Source: an uncultured Collinsella sp.
Lineage (GTDB): Bacteria; Actinomycetota; Coriobacteriia; Coriobacteriales; Coriobacteriaceae
Direction: 5' to 3'
Length of the DNA stretch: 6,826 nucleotides
NCBI GenBank assembly: GCA_905199225.1
Contig: CAJKFS010000064.1
Coordinates: 1-6,826 of the forward strand
This document shows, piece after piece, positions 4,954 to 6,826 of this stretch. The notes under the pieces are model-generated. The model was not told the origin of the DNA and made no database searches. It saw only the letters and a list, made by a program, of their open reading frames with translations. The first letter of the stretch is position 1. The number at the start of each line of letters is the position of its first letter. Both the position numbers and the translations under genes were made by a program.

Positions 4954-5456
4954 TGCTTGCCCCTAAGCGTATTCTTCACCGCAAGGTGCAGCGTGGCTCC
5001 ATGAAGGGCCAGGCCAAGGGTAATACCGAGCTGCATTTCGGCGAGTTTGGTATCCAGGCTCTCGAGGCCCATTGGATCACCAACCGTCAGATCGAGGCCG
5101 CTCGTATTGCCATGACCCGCTACATGAAGCGTGGCGGTCGTGTCTACATCACGATCTTCCCCGATAAGCCCATCACCAAGAAGCCTGCCGAGACTCGCAT
5201 GGGTTCTGGTAAGGGTAACCCCGAGGAGTGGGTGGCCGTCGTCAAGCCCGGCCGCATCATGTTCGAGGTCAAGGGCGTGCCCGAGGAGGTCGCTCGTGAG
5301 GCCCTGCGTCTTGCTCAGCACAAGCTTCCCATCAAGACCAAGATTGTTGCTGCTAAGAACGCTGAGCAGCGCATCGAGAAGGAGATGGCTGAGGAGGCCG
5401 CTCTCGAGGCCAAGTGGGCTGCTGAGGACGCCGCCGCCGCCAAGGAGGAGAACTAA
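4953..5456 (+). CDS. rplP: 50S ribosomal protein L16 (uL16), with C-terminal acidic/alanine-rich tail
   Basis: L16 binds near the A-site tRNA and the peptidyl transferase centre and is needed for late 50S maturation. The core shows MLAPKRILHRKVQRG (1-15), HFGEFGIQALEAHWITNRQIEAARIAMTR (28-56), YITIFPDKPITKKPAETRMGSGKG (65-88) and KLPIKTK (124-130). Arg82 matches the Arg81 hydroxylated by YcfD in Escherichia coli. The protein has 167 residues against about 137 in most bacteria. The excess is a C-terminal tail from about residue 136 (EQRIEKEMAEEAALEAKWAAEDAAAAKEEN, split here by function), rich in Ala and Glu and probably helical. The start is GTG, overlapping the rpsC stop by one base (TAGTG), with GAGAGGAGGGG before it. 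The stop overlaps the rpmC ATG by one base (TAATG). Confidence 0.97.
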   Translation: MLAPKRILHRKVQRGSMKGQAKGNTELHFGEFGIQALEAHWITNRQIEAARIAMTRYMKRGGRVYITIFPDKPITKKPAETRMGSGKGNPEEWVAVVKPGRIMFEVKGVPEEVAREALRLAQHKLPIKTKIVAAKNAEQRIEKEMAEEAALEAKWAAEDAAAAKEEN

Positions 5457-5671
5457 TGAAGCCCGCAGAGATTCGTGAGCTCTCGGACGCTCAGCTCGTT
5501 GAGAAGCTGAAGGAAATGCGCGCCGAGCTCTTTAACCTTCGTTTCCAGATGGCCACCAGCCAGCTGGACAACACCGCTCGCGTCAACACCGTGAAGAAGG
5601 ACATCGCTCGCGTCCTCACGGAGCAGCGCGCCCGCGAGATCGCAGCGGAGAAGTCCGCTGTCGCCGAGTAG
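5456..5671 (+). CDS. rpmC: 50S ribosomal protein L29 (uL29)
   Basis: L29 is a small helical-hairpin protein beside L23 at the tunnel exit, part of the platform for chaperones and targeting factors. The 71-residue product has the family pattern MKPAEIRELSDAQLVEKLKEMRAELFNLRFQ (first helix) and the second helix TARVNTVKKDIARVLTEQR. Residues after about 62 form a short extra tail (AAEKSAVAE) typical of actinobacterial homologues. The ATG overlaps the rplP stop by one base, and its Shine-Dalgarno sequence (GGAGGAG) lies in the last codons of rplP, so translational coupling is likely. Confidence 0.97.
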   Translation: MKPAEIRELSDAQLVEKLKEMRAELFNLRFQMATSQLDNTARVNTVKKDIARVLTEQRAREIAAEKSAVAE

Positions 5672-5687
5672 GACCTAAGGAGAGAAC

Positions 5688-5948
5688 ATGACTGATTCGC
5701 GTAACTCGCGTAAGGTCCGTACGGGTGTCGTTACCTCCGTCTCCGGTGCCAAGACCATTGTTGTCACCATCACCGAGCGCAAGCGTCACCCCAAGTACGG
5801 CAAGATGATGACCAGCTCCAAGAAGCTGCACGCTCACGACGAGGAGTGCACGGCTGGCGTGGGCGACACCGTCCGCGTTATGGAGACCCGTCCTATGTCC
5901 AAGATGAAGCGTTGGCGCCTCATCGAGGTCGTCGAGCGCGCTAAATAA
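5688..5948 (+). CDS. rpsQ: 30S ribosomal protein S17 (uS17)
   Basis: S17 is an OB-fold primary-binding protein of the 30S body that stabilises the 5' domain of 16S rRNA. The 86-residue product shows the conserved GVVTSVSGAKTIVVTITERKRHPKYGK (13-39), the HAHDEE segment (48-53) and VGDTVRVMETRPMSKMKRWRLIEVVE (58-83). The start is preceded by CTAAGGAGAGAAC, 16 bases after rpmC. In Escherichia coli rpsQ is the last gene of the S10 operon. The 118-base gap after it here fits that boundary. Confidence 0.98.
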   Translation: MTDSRNSRKVRTGVVTSVSGAKTIVVTITERKRHPKYGKMMTSSKKLHAHDEECTAGVGDTVRVMETRPMSKMKRWRLIEVVERAK

Positions 5949-5975
5949 GCAGTCGCTCTTACGACTTGTACGTTT

Positions 5976-6056
5976 CCGAAGATGTGCGTATGCCTGGCTT
6001 GCATACCACGGGCCGTATAAAGGCTGCGCACCTCTCTTCGGTTCTTAGTTCGGAGG
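5976..6056 (+). promoter_or_regulatory. Structured leader before rplN with possible alternative pairing of the ribosome binding site
   Basis: CCGAAGA (5976-5982) pairs with TCTTCGG (6035-6041), and GTGCG (5984-5988) with CGCAC (6027-6031). Inside are two hairpins with 7-base loops, TATGC/GCATA (5989-5993/6001-6005) and GGCC/GGCT (6011-6014/6022-6025, one G-U pair), giving a three-way junction. TCCGAA (5975-5980), part of the closing strand, is also the exact complement of TTCGGA (6049-6054), which overlaps the rplN Shine-Dalgarno sequence GGAGG (6052-6056). The two folds exclude each other, as in an on/off leader. TATAAA (6016-6021) in the second loop could instead be a -10 box for a spc-type promoter, though no good -35 is present at normal spacing. 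Function is inferred. Confidence 0.45.
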
Positions 6057-6066
6057 AACATCTACC

Positions 6067-6435
6067 ATGATTCAGATGCAAACCATGCTGAACGTCGCCG
6101 ACAACTCCGGCGCTCGCAAGATTCGCTGCATCAAGGTGCTTGGCGGTTCCAAGCGTCGTTATGCAGGCATCGGCGATGTGTTCATCGGTGCTGTCCAGGA
6201 GGCTACCCCTGGCGCCAACGTCAAGAAGAAGGACGTTGTCCGTTGCGTCGTCGTTCGCACCGTTAAGGAGATCCGCCGCAAGGATGGCTCCTACATTCGC
6301 TTTGATGAGAACGCCTGCGTTGTCATCAACAACGATGGTTCGCCCGTCGGCACCCGTATCTTCGGGCCCGTCGCTCGCGAGCTTCGTGACAAGAAGTACA
6401 TGAAGATCGTCTCGCTCGCTCCCGAGACCCTGTAG
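6067..6435 (+). CDS. rplN: 50S ribosomal protein L14 (uL14)
   Basis: L14 lies at the subunit interface and forms inter-subunit bridges with 16S rRNA. It is also the docking site of the silencing factor RsfS in other bacteria. The 122-residue product has the exact usual length and very high conservation: MIQMQTMLNVADNSGARKIRCIKVLGGSKRRYAG (1-34), VKKKDVVRCVVVRT (53-66), IRFDENACVVINN (77-89) and the C-terminal GTRIFGPVARELRDKKYMKIVSLAPETL (95-122). The start follows TTCGGAGGAACATCTACC. In enterobacteria this is the first gene of the spc operon. Here it is preceded by a structured 118-base leader, which suggests separate control. Confidence 0.98.
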   Translation: MIQMQTMLNVADNSGARKIRCIKVLGGSKRRYAGIGDVFIGAVQEATPGANVKKKDVVRCVVVRTVKEIRRKDGSYIRFDENACVVINNDGSPVGTRIFGPVARELRDKKYMKIVSLAPETL

Positions 6436-6448
6436 TTAGGGGAGATAT

Positions 6449-6754
6449 ATGTATATCAAGAAGGGCGATAAGGTCCAGGTTCTCTCTGGTAAGGATCGCG
6501 GCAAGCAGGGCGTTATCCTGCGTGCTCTCCCCGCCGAGAACAAGGTCGTTGTCGAGGGCGTTTCGGTCGTCAAGAAGGCCGTCAAGCCCAACGCTGCCAA
6601 CCAGCAGGGCGGCATCGTTTCGCAGGAGGCTCCCATCGATGCCTCCAACGTCAATCTCGTTTGCCCCGAGTGCGGTAAGGTTACCCGCGTCGGTCACGAG
6701 AAGGACGGCAAGAACAAGCTGCGCGTCTGCAAGAAGTGCGGCCACAAGTTCTAA
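6449..6754 (+). CDS. rplX: 50S ribosomal protein L24 (uL24), Cys4 zinc-ribbon type
   Basis: L24 is an initiator of 50S assembly that binds the 5' region of 23S rRNA, and it later sits near the tunnel exit. The 101-residue product has the KOW motif KKGDKVQVLSGKDRGKQGVI (4-23) and the basic segment VKKAVKPNAANQQGGIVSQEAPIDASNV. The C-terminus has two CxxC knuckles, CPEC (72-75) and CKKC (94-97), the pattern of zinc-binding (C+) L24. Such proteins often have zinc-free paralogues controlled by Zur, but none is visible here. The start follows TTAGGGGAGATAT, 13 bases after rplN. It is the last gene in the window and is followed by a strong terminator instead of rplE. Confidence 0.98.
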   Translation: MYIKKGDKVQVLSGKDRGKQGVILRALPAENKVVVEGVSVVKKAVKPNAANQQGGIVSQEAPIDASNVNLVCPECGKVTRVGHEKDGKNKLRVCKKCGHKF

Positions 6755-6780
6755 GCTGCCCGCAACATCAAGTTGCTAGC

Positions 6781-6815
6781 AAAGGCCCGGATGCCACGGC
6801 ACCCGGGCCTTTTTC
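6781..6815 (+). terminator. Rho-independent terminator after rplX
   Basis: AAAGGCCCGG (6781-6790) pairs with CCGGGCCTTT (6803-6812) over 10 base pairs. After an A/C mismatch, TGC/GCA (6792-6794/6799-6801) extends the stem around CACG. A run of five T (6810-6814) follows the GC-rich stem. It lies 27 bases after the rplX stop. This is a textbook intrinsic terminator and marks the end of the transcript, or at least a strong attenuation point, between rplX and whatever follows the window. Confidence 0.93.
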
Positions 6816-6826
6816 TATCCCCACTC

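Noticed and set aside
1..6826. tRNA, rRNA or CRISPR array
   Set aside because: No cloverleaf with a CCA-proximal TTC loop, no rRNA core sequence and no regularly spaced direct repeats were seen; the two 26-base copies are 1.9 kb apart and not an array.

Overview
The window is an almost entirely coding stretch of a bacterial chromosome holding the core of the S10/spc ribosomal protein cluster. Twelve complete ribosomal protein genes lie on the + strand in the conserved order rplC-rplD-rplW-rplB-rpsS-rplV-rpsC-rplP-rpmC-rpsQ-rplN-rplX (L3, L4, L23, L2, S19, L22, S3, L16, L29, S17, L14, L24). Upstream is the 3' part of a histidine phosphatase gene. Codon use in the ribosomal genes is strongly biased (Lys almost always AAG, Arg CGT/CGC), as in highly expressed genes of a moderately GC-rich genome. 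The protein sequences (L3 beginning ILGRKIGMTQVWDE, a Cys4 L24, an L16 with an acidic/alanine-rich tail) suggest a high-GC Gram-positive, most likely a member of the Coriobacteriia (Collinsella/Olsenella-like). That placement rests on recalled family sequences and was not tested by search.

Layout: 1-516 is the partial phosphatase. 517-965 is a 449-base non-coding region with a very large inverted repeat (about 546-713), a possible 9-codon leader ORF inside it, a 26-base element that recurs before rplB, a candidate promoter and a hairpin just before rplC. 966-2547 holds rplC, rplD and rplW. 2548-2726 is a 179-base gap with a hairpin, the second copy of the 26-base element and a possible pseudoknot that would cover the rplB Shine-Dalgarno sequence. 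2727-5948 holds rplB to rpsQ, packed with gaps of 32 bases or less, two 1-base stop/start overlaps and Shine-Dalgarno sequences often placed inside the preceding gene. 5949-6066 is a 118-base gap with a foldable leader at the classical S10/spc operon boundary. 6067-6754 holds rplN and rplX, and 6781-6815 is a strong intrinsic terminator.

The genes encode proteins that assemble around the peptidyl transferase centre and polypeptide exit tunnel of the 50S subunit (L2, L3, L4, L14, L16, L22, L23, L24, L29) and the 30S head and body (S3, S19, S17). Two things differ from the textbook cluster. rpsJ (S10) is not upstream of rplC, and transcription appears to end after rplX, where rplE would normally follow. 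The most interesting material is non-coding: three long gaps interrupt an otherwise tight operon, and each carries RNA-like secondary structure. Two share a sequence element, and two have pairings that could mask the ribosome binding site of the next gene. These look like candidate autoregulatory leaders. All folds were drawn by eye and none is proven.
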